DNA of 64,000 nt from Eucommia ulmoides (GCA_016647705.1 CM028334.1:2294001-2358000); one strand, 5' to 3'; shown: positions 12,143-23,944, numbered from the stretch's first letter. The notes: a model not told the origin generated them from the letters alone. Program-made: numbers and translations.

Positions 12143-13371
12143 TAACGCTACGTTTGGTACGCTGAAATGGAATGAGTGTGGTATTGGAATGAATGTGGTA
12201 TTGGAATGGAATAGTTATTGTTATTCCTATGTTTGGTGACAAATGGGATTAAACATGGTATTGGAATAGTTATTACCATTCCTACATTTGGTTACAAAAT
12301 ACATTAAATATGGTATTAGAATGACCGATAAAAACATAAATATGGGAACAAAATCTGGAAATAAGAACAAAAATAAAAACAGAAATCTGGGAACAAAAGC
12401 AGAAATTTGGGAACAAAACAAAAACAAAAATATGGGAACAAAAACAGAAATCTGGGAAAAAAAAAACAAAAATCGGGAAGAAAAACAGCAATATGAGAAC
12501 AAAAACAGAAATTTAGGAACAAAAACAGAAATATGGGAACAAAAACAAAAATCTGGGAACAAAAACAAAAATCGAAATCTGGGAACATATTTCTGTTTTT
12601 GTTTTGTTCCTAGATTTTTGTTTTTGTTATCATATTTCTATTTTTCTTCTCGATTTTTGTTTTTGTTCTCATATTTCTGTTTTTGTTCCCAGATTTCTGT
12701 TTTTGTTTTTTTTCCCAGATTTTGTTCTCATATTTCTATTTTTGTTCCCAATTTCTGTTTTTGTTTCCAAATTTCTATTTTTGTTTTTGTTCCTATATTT
12801 CTATTTTTGTTCCCATATTTCTATTTTTATTTTGTTCCCAGATTTCTGCTTTTGTTCCTAGATTTCTGTTTTTGTTTTTATTCCCAGATTTGTTCTTATA
12901 TTTCTATTTTTATTTTTGTTCTCATATTTCTATTTTCGTTCCCTATTTTTGTTTTTGTTCGCATATTTCTATTTTTATTTTGTTCCCAGATTTTTATTTT
13001 TGTTTTTGTTCCTAGATTTTGTTCCCATATTTTTGTTTTTGTTCCATGTTTTCTGGGAATAGAAATATAAAAGCAACACTACCATATTTTTATTTTTGTT
13101 CTCAAAATTTTATTTCCTATTGTGAAAAATACGGATTTTCAAGTATAGGTAATTCTTCTTACCTAATACTTCATTTCATTTGGAATTAGGTAACCCGGGA
13201 TTACCTAATACCTCATTTCATTTGGGATTGACTAATCCCACAATTCTTGGGATTAGTCATTACTTGGGAATGAGAATGAAAATCAATCCTACCAACTAAA
13301 CATAGGAATGGAATGACCATTCCAATAGTCATTCCAATCCCATTTTAAATCCCGCGTACCAAACGTCACCT
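12143..13371. mobile_element. GTTTGGTAC-type TIR element, copy 1, holding a palindromic minisatellite
   Basis: It starts with CTACGTTTGGTACGCTGAAA and ends with CGCGTACCAAACGTCACC, inverted ends shared with the copies at 20523, 20655 and 21889. Between the ends are the usual GGAATGGAATAGT and CCTATGTTTGGTGACAAA blocks and, unusually, a large minisatellite in place of the normal centre. Confidence 0.65.
12325..13070. repeat. Palindromic minisatellite (inverted arrays)
   Basis: From about 12340 to 12590 the unit is GGGAACAAAAACAGAAATCT and variants, about 12 copies. From about 12590 to 13060 the reverse complement (CCAGATTTCTGTTTTTGTT) repeats about 20 times. The arrays face each other across about 12590, so the segment could fold into a long hairpin. 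Long open frames here are by-products of the repeat. Confidence 0.75.
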
Positions 13372-13446
13372 AAGTGAATAATACATGAAAAACAGAGGAT
13401 ACACATGTATTGGAAAATATGAAAAACATCCAGGACGTTTTAGTTC
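13372..13446. other. Short spacer
   Basis: Unremarkable sequence between the TIR element and the SINE. Confidence 0.4.
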
Positions 13447-13617
13447 TATTTGTAAAAGGAGGTGTCATCTTTCCTTGCCAATCAGAGTTCGATTCTCCTG
13501 GGAAGTATACTGGGAATTAAATCTTGAATTTAATCCTGAATGCATCATACCGATTTGGAGAGTGCGCCTTTAAGATTGCCCGACAATGTGATTAGTGGAA
13601 AAAAAAAAAAAAAAAAG
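13447..13617 (+). mobile_element. tRNA-derived SINE, copy 3
   Basis: It contains a clear B-box-like segment (CAGAGTTCGATTCTCCTGG), then AATTAAATCTTGAATTTAAT, GAGAGTGCGCCTTTAAGATT and GTGATTAGT, and ends in about 17 A. The A-box region is weak. Confidence 0.65.
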
Positions 13618-14120
13618 GGAACATATGAAAAACAGAGCATACACAAACATAAGAAAAACAGAGCATATAAAGAAAGCAAATCCAACTCTAATTTTGAATC
13701 CTTCTTCAAAACAATAATTCATGGTTCCTTTTTTTTTTTTTTTTTTCTAGAGTCATCATCAAGTCATAAAGAAAGCAATAGCATACTCCTGTTATATCAT
13801 TAAAGGAAAAGGATTAAAGAGACAAAATATAATGAACACCCCACACAATCTTTCCCCCCCCCCCCCCCCAACCACCACCACAAAGAATGAATTTAGAAAA
13901 ACCATGATTCTGTTTCAAAAACTTTGAAAAAAAGAAAGTTGCTTTAACAACTAAGCAGTTTGTCTACTCCATGATTGATGTATTCATCATAACATATGCA
14001 CAATGCAGGAAAACCATGAATTGTGTCTCCAATTCAAAGCCTTTTCCTTTTCTTTTTTTTTTCTTTTTCTTTTTTGATAATCGGCCGGAAGTCCTAAATA
14101 ATAGACCTAATTTTAAAAAG
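13618..14120. other. Intergenic sequence with homopolymers
   Basis: No gene. It contains a T tract at 13730-13746 and a run of 16 C at 13854-13869. Confidence 0.5.
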
Positions 14121-14125
14121 TCTCA

Positions 14126-14700
14126 GGGCTTGTTTGATAACGACTTAATTTTTAAGTGCTGAAAATTTAAGTGCTGAAAATTAAGTGCTGAAATTTTAAG
14201 TGCTGAAAATTTAAGAAGATTGTTTGAAAATTGAGAACAAAACAATAAAATTAGGGTGTCATTTTTTAAAAAAAAAAATTATATTAAAATTAAAAATAGA
14301 AATTAACCCAAAAATATGTAAATATTATGTATTTTTTTTTATGTAATTTGATTGCTTAAATTAAATTATAACAATAATTTAAATATAAAATAAAATTAAA
14401 ATCATAAAATAATTCAAAATTAATTCAATTCTCATTAATCTTAACTCTAATTAAACCCTCATTGGGAATTAAGGGTAAAATAGTCAAAAAATATATTTTT
14501 TTAATTGGGAAATAATGGAGAGTGCATTAAACAAAATAAAATAAGTGAAGAGAATTTGGTTTAATTTTTTACTTGCATTTTGACTTAATTTTTAAGTTAA
14601 TTTAATTAATTAAGTGATACTAATTACATTTATCAAACAAACTTAATTAATTAAGTACTTAATATAATCAGTTTTAAGCACTTAATTTTTTTATCCCTCA
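14126..14700. mobile_element. TIR-like element with TTAAGTGCTGAAA repeats
   Basis: The left end holds four tandem copies of TTAAGTGCTGAAAAT (14150-14215). The right end near 14625-14695 carries complementary TATCAAACAAACTTAATTAA and TTAAGCACTTAATTTTTT. The interior is AT-rich without coding capacity. Confidence 0.45.
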
Positions 14701-15200
14701 CTTAGTCTCACTTAAGATATAAGTTTTGATTTAGTCCAGCATTGCACGGATTATAGTGAATATTAGTTACATATAACGAATATTAACTACAATTTAATAA
14801 TTATTATATTTTTACATATATCTGTGTAGTTTTTGTTATATGCACTTATGTAATATTAGTTACATATTACAATTACATATATTTGTACAATATTTGTGAC
14901 ATTTAACAAATATTACACACAAAAATTAGTTTAATATTAGTTGCATGTATTTGTGTACATTTAATTACTTGTAACTAATTACATATATTTTGTGTGATTT
15001 TTGTTACATCTAATAATTTTTTACACACAAATTAGTTATATATTACAAAATATAGTAATATTTATTCCATCTAATAAAAATTTATACACAAAGTTGTTAC
15101 ATGTAACCGCATGTATAGTGGGTTTCTGCCTTTTTTAAATAAACGGGACTAAAACATAGGTTGTTTCTGTCTATGAGATTTTTTTAAAAATCAAGTGTGT
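14700..15200. other. AT-rich 5' flank of the aquaporin gene with degenerate short repeats
   Basis: The phrase TTAGTTACATATNACAA and variants recur about eight times between 14760 and 15110. No gene is seen. Confidence 0.45.
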
Positions 15201-15315
15201 AGTGGGCTTTCGAATGTCCCTTCTTATTTTTTCTCTTCTTCTTTCTTCTAAGTGTCCCACCTTCCACTTCCAAACCTACTTTCTCTCCAATCTTCAATTC
15301 CCTCCACTACTTTTT

Positions 15316-15347
<32 letters not shown>

Positions 15348-15475
15348 GGGATTTTCCAAGGTCAACTATCTTGATGGGCAAGTATAAATGAATGTGTGAC
15401 ATTGTTTAAGGAAGCACAGAGAGTAGTGTTGGATTCAAGCTTTTACCTCAGTGTTCTGGTCTGAAAAAAGTAGTG
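15201..15475 (+). promoter_or_regulatory. 5' flank/leader of the aquaporin gene with a T-then-G homopolymer
   Basis: About 15 T followed by 21 G (to 15346) lie 130 bases before the start codon, after pyrimidine-rich sequence. No reliable TATA box could be fixed. The effect of the G run on expression is unknown. Confidence 0.35.
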
Positions 15476-16187
15476 ATGGACCATGAGGATGCTGCATCTT
15501 TTCCGTCGGCACCGGCAACTCCTGGAACCCCTGGCGGTCCTCTCTTCGGTGGTGGCTTCAACCAGCAGAGAAGCGGCAGTGGAAAAAGATCACTTCTTAA
15601 GAGCTGCAAGTGCTTCACTGTCGAAGCTTGGGAAATGGAAGAGGGGAGCTTGCCCGCTGTCTCCTGCACATTGCCTCCTCCTCCTGTCTCACTTGCAAGA
15701 AAGGTATATAAATATTTATATGTCGTTCTTACGTTGCTTTTGGTATGTTAGAATGAAATGACAATAGGATTAGAATTATTATGGTAATGGAATGGAATAG
15801 TTCATTTCCATTCCTATGTTTAGCGACAAAATGTATTAGATGTGGTATTGAAATGACCATTTCTATTATGTGATTAGTATAGGAAATAAATTAGGAATTG
15901 AATGCATTTGTACGATAAAGTCTCTACTTGAAAAAAAAATAAAAATAAATAAAAATAAAAATAAAATATATATATATATATATTTAAATAAAGAATATTT
16001 GAACACAAATCAAAATAAAAGTATATATATATATATAGAAGAAGAAGAAGAGGAGGAGAAGGGAAGCGGTGGACAGGGGGTGGGGGGGCGGCGAGGGGTG
16101 GGTGGTAGTGTTACCTGCAGGGGGTGAGGGTCGGGGTGGTGGTACTGTTAGGGGGTTAGTTAGAAGATGAGAGAGAGAGAGAGAGAG

Positions 16188-16220
<33 letters not shown>

Positions 16221-16754
16221 TCTGGCGCTAGCTGCTGGCGTCGAATTTTCGCCGGAGAAGATGGTGTAGAGAGGGGGGAGGGAAGTGTAAAAAAAAAATT
16301 AAGGAATATATTTGTTAAAAATTCAAAGCATAAAATAGTAATTTATTAAATTTTCCATGGGTAAAATAGTAAATTAATTAAATTTAATTCCTATTAAAAA
16401 TTTGGTTAGCATGTGATCGCGTTTTTTGGCCAATGAAGGATTAAAACTTAATCCCATAGAATTAGGACTACCTAATATCAAGTTTATTTTGACATTGGTT
16501 AGTCTTATGTTTTTGTGAGATTGGGAAATCCTTGATAATGAGAATAAATTTTAATTTAATATACCAAATATAAGAATGGAATGATCGCGCCCATGACTAT
16601 TCCAATCTCGTGTACCAAACATGCCGTTATTGTACAATCTCTCTCTATATTTTTTTTATCCTATTTTAAAAGTAACTAATTTTTTTAGTACTAACCATAC
16701 AAAAAATTGCTCTTACAAAAAAATTATATAATGAAAAATATAGAGGACTACACA

Positions 16755-16800
<46 letters not shown>

Positions 16801-19800
16801 TTAATCACTCTGTAAATAGGGGTAAGGCTGCGTACATCTGACCCTCCCTAGATCTCGCAATAACGAGAGCCTTCATGTACTGGGCTGCCATTTTTTTTTT
16901 TGTTTTTTTAAGCTCTATATTCTTAATTTTTTTTAATCCTATTTTAAGAGCAACTTATTATTTATTACTAATGAACATAATTTTTTCAGTAGCTATCAAT
17001 ATTTTGATTGACTTTAACAATGTATCAAATACAAATTCAATGTATAGTTGATATCAACTAGACAAATTCGATCTAATTAACATTAACCGAAAGACAAATA
17101 AAAAATTATTTGAAAGAACTAAAAAATAAAAGATTTCAAGGATAAGATAATATCATTCCCATATATGTGTGCGCGCGCGCCTGTGTGTATTTATATCTTC
17201 GTAATGTTCATGGCACGAACCAGGTCGGAGCGGAGTTCATAGGTACCTTCATACTCATATTTGCCGGGACAGCCACAGCAATCGTGAACCAGAAAACACA
17301 AGGCTCAGAAACGCTTCTTGGCCTAGCCGCTTCAACCGGTCTTGCTGTTATGATCGTTATACTTTCAACAGGCCACATCTCAGGCGCCCACCTGAACCCG
17401 GCGCTCACCATTGCCTTTGCAGCCCTCAAACACTTCCCCTGGAAACATGTAAGAAAATACAGTCAAAACTACACATAACCACACATACATATATATATAT
17501 ACATACACATGCAACAACAACAACAACTAAGTCTTTATCCCACTTAAGTAGGGTCGGCTACATATATACATATACGTATACATATATTTATATAATATAT
17601 ATATAATATGTTTGATACTAATTTGATGTTTGAAATTAATAGGTACCGGTGTATATTGCAGCTCAAGTGATGGCATCAGTCTGTGCTGCATTTTCATTGA
17701 AGGGGACACTCCATCCCATTATGGGTGGGGGAGTGACGGTTCCTTCAGGAAGTTATGCCCAAGCTTTTGCTTTGGAGTTCATCATTGCTTTCAATCTCAT
17801 GTTTGTTGTCACTGCAGTGGCCACCGACACTAGAGCTGTAAGCACATGCTTCTATGGCCTTCTTCTCTCAATTTTTACATTACCATGACAGACTATCCTT
17901 CATAATTTTTCACCAAGAGGTGGTTTTTTTGGCACCGTTTGGTAACGTCTTTTTAAGTGCTTGTGATAATAATGACAATTAAAAAAAAAAAAAAAACGTT
18001 AATTGAACAAAAAAAAAAAAAAAAATTGCTTAAAAGTAGAAGAAAAAAATCAAAGTGTGTTTGATAACATAAGGATGATAACTTAGTATTTATTCAAAAT
18101 TGTAAAAGGCGGGGGCGTAAGGCAGGACGTTTTGGCTTGTCCGGCGTAGGCTCCAAGGCGTGGGGCATAAGCCGCGCGATACATGAATTTTTAATATTTT
18201 AAAAATATTATATATAATTAAAAAAGATATATACGAATTATGAAGAATAGATATAGATAATAATAATATTATTATTAATTATTAAGTTATAATTTATAAT
18301 TTATGAATAAAATATAAAGGAAAAAAAAAAGAGAAATAAAACAGAAAAATAAAAAATAAAAAAAAACATAAAAAAAATAACAGATAAATATAAAGAAAAA
18401 ATAAAAATAAAAAATAAAAATAACACTGTCTTCAGAGAAAAATCAGAAAAAAAAACAAAAAACAAATAATAGATAAAAATAAACAGGAAAGTTGAAAAAA
18501 AGAAAAATATAAAGAAAAAAACAAAAACAAACAGAATTATCACATAAAAAATATAGGGAAAAAAAAAAAAACAGAGCTTGAAAAAGGAAAATAAGAGGAA
18601 AAAAATTTGTAAAAACACAGGGTGTACGCCCAGACGACACCCAACGTCATTGGCCGTACGCCCACCAAGTACTATGCCTCCCCCACTGCATAGGGGCACT
18701 TTCCTTGAGCCCAGCCCCTTGGTGCGCCTCGCCAACACTGTTATTATCCATATAAATAATCTCATAATCCAAAAAATAAAATAAAATCATACAGGGTCGA
18801 AAAAAATTGTCCTAGTCTATTAAACTCAAAAAATAAAAAAATAAAGGAAAAACAAATATTTTTATCTTTTCAACAAAGTCATTTCAAAATTTATTTTTAT
18901 TTTAAAAGTACTTCTTTAAAACACAACCAAGGTTATTTTTATATATATATATTTTTTTTAAAAGCAAAAAAAATACTTAAAAAAAACATTACCAAACAAC
19001 CCCTTATTATATTTTTTGATTTTATCTAATTTCTCCATCCAACAAGAAGAGACAAACGGTGAAATAGTTGGTATAAAGCATGGAAAAAAGGAGCATAATG
19101 TTGGTGATAATTAAAAGGGCAAGTCACATCAACCTCTCGTGAGATTTGTCTTCCCATCTATCATACAAATTTGCCTAAAAACAATGCATCTCTCTTCAGC
19201 TTTGAGAATAACGTTCCCATGGTTATGATTTTAAGTTTGACCCGCATGTCACTTAACCTTTAAGCCTACCATGTCTATATAACAAACAGACAAACAACCA
19301 CTAGATTCCCTAAACCCCTCTTGTATTGCCTTGTTTTTCAAGATATGACCCGTGCATCGTATGCACGAATAGTTTGCGGTTCTACCGTTGATGAACAGTG
19401 AAATACTCGTGAATAATAAAAGTGTTTTTGATTTTTTTATAATATACCCATTTTGGCCTTCGATGAGATAATAAATAGGAAGAGATTCAGCTTTTTCATC
19501 TCAAATTCAGAAAGAAAAACGTAGTTAATCTGAAAGTTTTTCTTTTATAGTCATATCTTAGTTTTGTATAGAGAAATTTGTATTCTCCTATTATAAAGTA
19601 TTGCCTTGTTTTTCAAGATATGAACAGTGTGTCGTATGCGTGAATAGTTTGCGGTTCCACCGCCGTTGAAAGGTGAAATACTTGTGAACAGTAAAAGTGT
19701 TTTCAGATTTTTCATATATACTCATTTTGCCCTTCGGTGAGATTATAAATAGGAAGAGATTCAGCTTTTCATCCCAAATTCAGAGAGAAAAACAAAATTT

Positions 19801-21713
19801 CTACTGAAGAATCATCCCTTGTAGTTATCTCCTATTTTTTCCTGTTTTATGAAGAGAAATTTGTATCAACTTATTTTAGGAAAGAGTTATGTTTGTTCTT
19901 TCTTTATTTATGGAGAGAAGCATGTAAAGTTCTTGCCAACAGTGAAATTCTTCTCTTCTTGTTCGTGGTTGTTTCCCTCAAATTATTTGAGGGTTTTATT
20001 GTTCCTAAAGCTGTCTATATAATCACGAACTCATGTTATATGGATGAAATTTACCTTAACAACATCAAGTGTACATGGGATTTTTGGACAACCGGGGCAT
20101 ATGTATATAGGCACTGTAGCAGTGGCTGAGCCACCTTGTGCCTGGGGAGGACTCAAGTGCCACCACCCCCCGCCCCTGCATTTTCAAACTCACGCTTTGA
20201 TCCCTTTATTTTTAGAAAAAAATCAATTAAAACTTTTAAAATTTCATATTTGCTCCCCTTGATTTATATAAATTTTTAGTAAACCGCTTATAAAAATTAG
20301 CCCCACTCAATCAATTTTCTAAATCTGTCACTGCACTGCAGGTAGGAGAGTTAGCAGGAATTGCGGTGGGAGCTACAGTCATGCTCAACATACTCATAGC
20401 CGGGTAGCATTCTCAACTAAAATCCCTAACCGGATTTCTTATTTTTTCTTATTCTGTTATTTATAGTTTTTAATAACAGATGCATTCAAATTTGATGTAT
20501 CAACTTTTATCTAAGAATCTAACGCCGTGTTTGATACGCTAGAATGAAATAAAATGACAATAAAATTAGAATTAGTAATTGAATGAAATGATTAGTGTCA
20601 TTCTTATATTTGCTGACAAAAGAGATTATATGTGGTATTGGAATGACATCAAATGTGACGTTTGATACGCGAGATTCGAGATGGAATTGGAATGACCATG
20701 GGAATGGTCATTCCATTCCTATGTTTGGTACATGAGATTTAATCTCATTCCCGTCACCAAAGGATTCCGTAATCCCACAAACTATGAGATTAACCAATTC
20801 CAAGATAAACTTGGTATTGGTTAATCCCAATTACATAAGATTAGGTTTTAATCAATAATTTGTAAAAACACGAGACTAAATACTGAACAAATATTTAAAT
20901 TGGAATGGAATTTAATTAAATAAACTATTATACAGTTTGAAATTTTAATTAAATTACTATTTTACCCTTTGATGTCATTCCAATATCATATGTAATCTCT
21001 TTCGTCGTTAAACATACGAATGGTAATGACCATTCCATTCCATTACTATACTAATTCTAATTCTATTATCATTTCATTCATTTTCATTTTATTCCAACGT
21101 ACCAAAAGCAGCGAAAGGGAAAAATAGTAACTTAATTAAATTTTCAAACGCTATAATAGTTAATTTAATTAAATTTCATTCCAATTTAAATATTTGGTTA
21201 GTATTTGATATCGTTTTTTGGCCGATGAATGATTAAAACTTAATCTTATATAATTGAGATTAACCAATACCAAGTTTTTTTTGGTATTGATTAATCCCAC
21301 ATTTTGTGGGATTAAGAAATATTTGATAATGAGAATGAGATTTAATCTTATATACCAAACATAAGAATGGAATGACCGTTCCGGCCATTCTAATCCCATC
21401 TCAAATCCCACGTACCAAACGTGACCTAACCGTCTTGATTTGTTCAAATTATAAAATGTAAAATGTGATAGAAGCCTTACTATCTTTCTCCACATTGTGA
21501 TGCTAAAGGGAAACCACCGGAGCTTCAATGAATCCGGTGAGAACACTGGGGCCGGCAATCGCTGCAAACAACTTCAAAGCCATATGGGTTTATCTAACTG
21601 CTCCTATACTCGGAGCACTGGGTGGCGCCGGTGTTTATTCTGCAGTCAAGCTGCCGGAGGAAGATGGAAACACCCATGGCAAGCCTTCAATAGAACATAG
21701 CTTCAGAAGGTGA
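15476..21713 (+). CDS. NIP6-1: NIP6;1-type aquaporin (boron/small-solute channel), five exons
   Basis: Exons 15476-15703, 17224-17448, 17643-17837, 20342-20403 and 21509-21713 have GT-AG borders and join in phase to 304 residues. The N-terminus ([20 protein letters not shown], later SLLKSCKCF) and the C-terminal SFRR match recalled NIP6;1. The two pore motifs are HLNPALT (NPA) and SMNPVRT (NPV); this pair and the arginine after NPV fit NIP subgroup II. Family members sit in the plasma membrane and pass boric acid; NIP6;1 is known for boron transfer at nodes. Its length matches the family. Exon 1 is cytosolic; exons 2-5 encode the six membrane spans. Introns 1, 3 and 4 are enlarged by transposon debris, while all splice borders remain sound. 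The ATG at 15476 is chosen because it begins the conserved MDHE sequence. Confidence 0.95.
15740..16625. mobile_element. GTTTGGTAC-type TIR element, copy 2, in aquaporin intron 1
   Basis: Blocks shared with the other copies (GGAATGGAATAGTTCATTTCC, CCTATGTTTAGCGACAAAAT, GGAATGATCGCGCCCATGAC) flank a centre made of TA, GAA and GA microsatellites and a G-rich stretch (16040-16280). The right end is TACCAAACATGCCG. Confidence 0.5.
16755..16799. repeat. TA microsatellite
   Basis: About 40 bases of alternating TA in aquaporin intron 1. Confidence 0.85.
16810..16905 (+). mobile_element. SINE 3' end of the GGTAAGGCTGCGTACAT type
   Basis: The sequence GGTAAGGCTGCGTACATCTG, then CCTCCCTAGATCTCGC and a T-rich tail, resembles the 3' part of widespread tRNA-derived plant SINEs (recalled, TS-like). 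It is 5' truncated and lies in aquaporin intron 1. Confidence 0.5.
17511..17565 (-). mobile_element. LINE/SINE 3'-tail fragment (GTTGTTG-ended)
   Basis: CAACAACAACAACTAAGTCT, then TTATCCCACTTAAGTAGGGTCGGCTAC, is the complement of the tail CACTTAAGTGGGATAAAG plus GTTGTTG also seen near 34945, 36783 and 37300. Confidence 0.55.
18100..18745. mobile_element. AT-rich insertion with GC-rich ends in aquaporin intron 3
   Basis: The ends are GC-rich (AAAGGCGGGGGCGTAAGGC at left, TTGGTGCGCCTCGCC at right) and roughly complementary; the centre is almost pure A-rich sequence. It is probably a TIR-type element; the class is not resolved. Confidence 0.4.
19322..19880 (+). repeat. Two direct repeats of about 275 bp in aquaporin intron 3
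   Basis: Units at about 19322-19598 and 19605-19880 both begin GTATTGCCTTGTTTTTCAAG and contain AATAGTTTGCGG, TATAAATAGGAAGAG-like sequence, ATTCAGCTTTT and GAGAAATTTGTAT. Each unit has a TATA-like AATAAATAGG. They could be paired terminal repeats of a lost element or a local tandem duplication. Confidence 0.55.
20118..20340. mobile_element. CAGTGGC-type element ending at the exon 4 acceptor
   Basis: It starts CAGTGGCTGAGCCACC and has the phrase TTTTAGTAAACCNCTTATAAAAA and an end near AATCTGTCACTGCACTG. Related sequence occurs at 35950-36180 (CAACTAAAACCTTCAGAATTTCA, GGATCCACCACT). The element abuts the acceptor of aquaporin exon 4. Confidence 0.4.
20523..21428. mobile_element. GTTTGGTAC-type TIR element, copy 3, interrupted by copy 4 (aquaporin intron 4)
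   Basis: Left end CGTGTTTGATACGCTAGAAT and right end CACGTACCAAACGTGACC match the family. The continuity with copy 5 breaks at about 20655 and resumes at about 21113, exactly where an inverted copy lies. Confidence 0.6.
20655..21112. mobile_element. GTTTGGTAC-type TIR element, copy 4, inserted inverted into copy 3
   Basis: It starts GTGACGTTTGATACGCGAGA (the family's right end reversed) and ends TTCCAACGTACCAAAAGC (the left end reversed), about 450 bp. It is a nested insertion of a family into its own member. Confidence 0.6.
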
Positions 21714-21882
21714 TTTACAGAGACCTTGTTCATACCTGCATGAAGAATCACCTTCATAAGAAATTGCAGAGGCCATTAAATAAAGAGATTGTTGATTGCA
21801 GATAAGAGTTTGGCTACATAGAGTGATATGGCTTTATGTTTAATCGAGTGAGTTGAGTGAGCATAAACACAAGATATGTGTT

Positions 21883-22312
21883 TGCTGCGTTTGGTACGTT
21901 GGAATAAAACGGAATGGAATGCAATGAAATAGTCATTACTATTCCTATGTTTGATGACAAAATAAATTAAATGTGGTATTGGAATGACGTCAAATAATAA
22001 AATAATAATTTAATTAAATTTTTAAACAGTATAATAATTAATTTAATTAAATTTAAATTCAATTCAAATATTTGGTTTGTATTTGGTCTTGTTTTTTTGG
22101 TCGATAAATAATTAAAATCTAATCCCATGTAATTGAGATTAACTAATACCAAATTTATCTTAGTATTGGTTAATCTCATATTTTGTGGGATTAGGGAATC
22201 CTTAGTAATGGGAATGAGATTTAATTTCATATACTAAACATAGAAATGAAATGATTATTCCCATGACCATTCTAATCTCATCTCAAATCTAGCATACCAA
22301 ACGCCACCTATA
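21883..22312. mobile_element. GTTTGGTAC-type TIR element, copy 5
   Basis: A complete-looking copy from GCTGCGTTTGGTACGTTGGA to AGCATACCAAACGCCACC, about 425 bp, 170 bp downstream of the aquaporin stop codon. It has no coding capacity and is the best template for the family. Confidence 0.65.
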
Positions 22313-22315
22313 TCT

Positions 22316-22940
22316 AGGGATGACAATAAAAAATGAACCGATGGGTAACTAAGCGAAATCGAACCGAATGATCCGATTTTGAAACCGACTAAATAATTTG
22401 GTTGCAGTTTTGGTTTTGAAATTAGCAACCGAATCAGTTTTGGTTTTGGTTTTGAGATAGAAACTGCGAAACTGAACTGTGTAACTACTAGTTTAGATAT
22501 ATTTTTATGACATATATATCCACACTTTTTTTATATATTTATAATTTAACTCCTAATATATGTATGTTCTTTAATTTATATACACTTTAATCCCTCACGT
22601 ATATGTGTTAGGATTAGTTTTGTGGTTTGGTTTTGTTTTTTGGAATTTATATTTTATATTTTAGTTATGTTTTTGTACATATAGGAAAAATAACAGTCAA
22701 AAGTTTAGTAATTTTGGTTTTAAAATTGAAGAATCTTAAATAGTTTCGAGGTTTTGATTTTGTTTTTTTATAAAATTGAAAAATCTTAAATGGTTTTGCG
22801 ATTTCACAATTTTAGTTTTGGGTTTTGTATAAAGTTAAATGATTCGGTTTTAAAACTGTTTAAAAAAAGCTACAGTTTTAGCTACGGTTTTGGTTTTGAT
22901 TTTATATGAAACCGAACCAAAACCGGACCATTGTAATATC
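22316..22940. repeat. ACCGAACC/GGTTTTGG-rich element
   Basis: Phrases such as AACCGAATGATCCG, GGTTTTGGTTTTGA and GAAACCGAACCAAAACCGG recur, with AT-rich sequence between. Roughly complementary ends suggest an old transposon, class unknown. Confidence 0.4.
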
Positions 22941-23261
22941 TATCACTGTCTTACGAGCTTGAATTTCATGCCTCCATTGAAGGAGCAAATGGGCCTCCTA
23001 TTTGTTATGAAGGCAAGAGGTTTGGCCCATGAGCTGGCTCAACTAGGCCCATCTACTATTTTTATTACATCGAATATAATAATTTTTATTAACAAAAATA
23101 TTATTTAATAGGAAATAAATACTATTTATTCTCCCAAAAAATATAATTACATTTTAATTTTATTATTTATGTGAAAAGAAATATATAAGAAAAATTGTTT
23201 TACAATTCCACTGTTACTATTTAACAATCAATTTTAGGAAGACCAAGAAGCGACAATGAAA

Positions 23262-23940
23262 ATGTCAATAACTAATCTTTGTTCTAAACTTTTAAATAAT
23301 GCGAACCAATTAATACAAGGGGACATCAGAAGTGACACAGTGAAGGAGACAACATATCTCTTATTCATATACTAGTGACTGAGGCACATTCACTATACGT
23401 GTAAAGCAATTATAATGAAGGAAAAAGTCTTAGACATTGTGTAACGGCACTTGCAACCCAATGTCTTCGTCACTTGTGGACCAAGTCCACGTAACCTAAT
23501 TTTTTTTAATAATTTAGAAAAAATTCTCGCTATATAAAGTACTGTGTGAGCTACTACTGGTTTTTAGTTTAAGTATTTTGGGTCATGTGGACTCGATGAC
23601 ACTAACAGATCGATCCTCAAAAATATGGGAAGAGGCACAATTGAAAGGTTAACAACCGGTCTTTGTTCTATACTTTTAAGGAGTGTGAACCCATTAATAC
23701 GAGGGGATATTAGAAGTGACACAATGAAGAAGACAATATATCTCTTATTCATATACTAGTGACCAAGGCACATGCAATATATGTGTAAATCAGTTATAAT
23801 GAAGGAAAAAGTCTTAGCCACTATGTAACGTCGCATGCTGCCCATTGTCCTAGTAACTTTTGATCCGAATTCACGTGACCTAAAATGCTTAAATTAAGGT
23901 ATTAGTAGTAGTCCATATGACCTAATTTTGTTTTTCTAAT
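23262..23940. repeat. Direct duplication, two units of about 280 bp
   Basis: Unit 1 starts near 23262 and unit 2 near 23645; both contain CTTTGTTCTA, AGAAGTGACACA, ATATCTCTTATTCATATACTAG and AATGAAGGAAAAAGTCTTAG. The units differ at roughly one base in seven. No coding frame is conserved between them. Confidence 0.6.
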
Positions 23941-23944
23941 AGCT

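Noticed and set aside
12288-13070. 260-codon plus-strand open frame and several overlapping frames rich in F, C, S and V
   Set aside because: They arise from the roughly 20-base minisatellite unit, which lacks stops in several frames on both strands; there is no domain and no start context.
18301-18765. 154-codon minus-strand frame rich in phenylalanine
   Set aside because: It is a translation of an A-rich tract inside an intronic insertion; it is low-complexity only.
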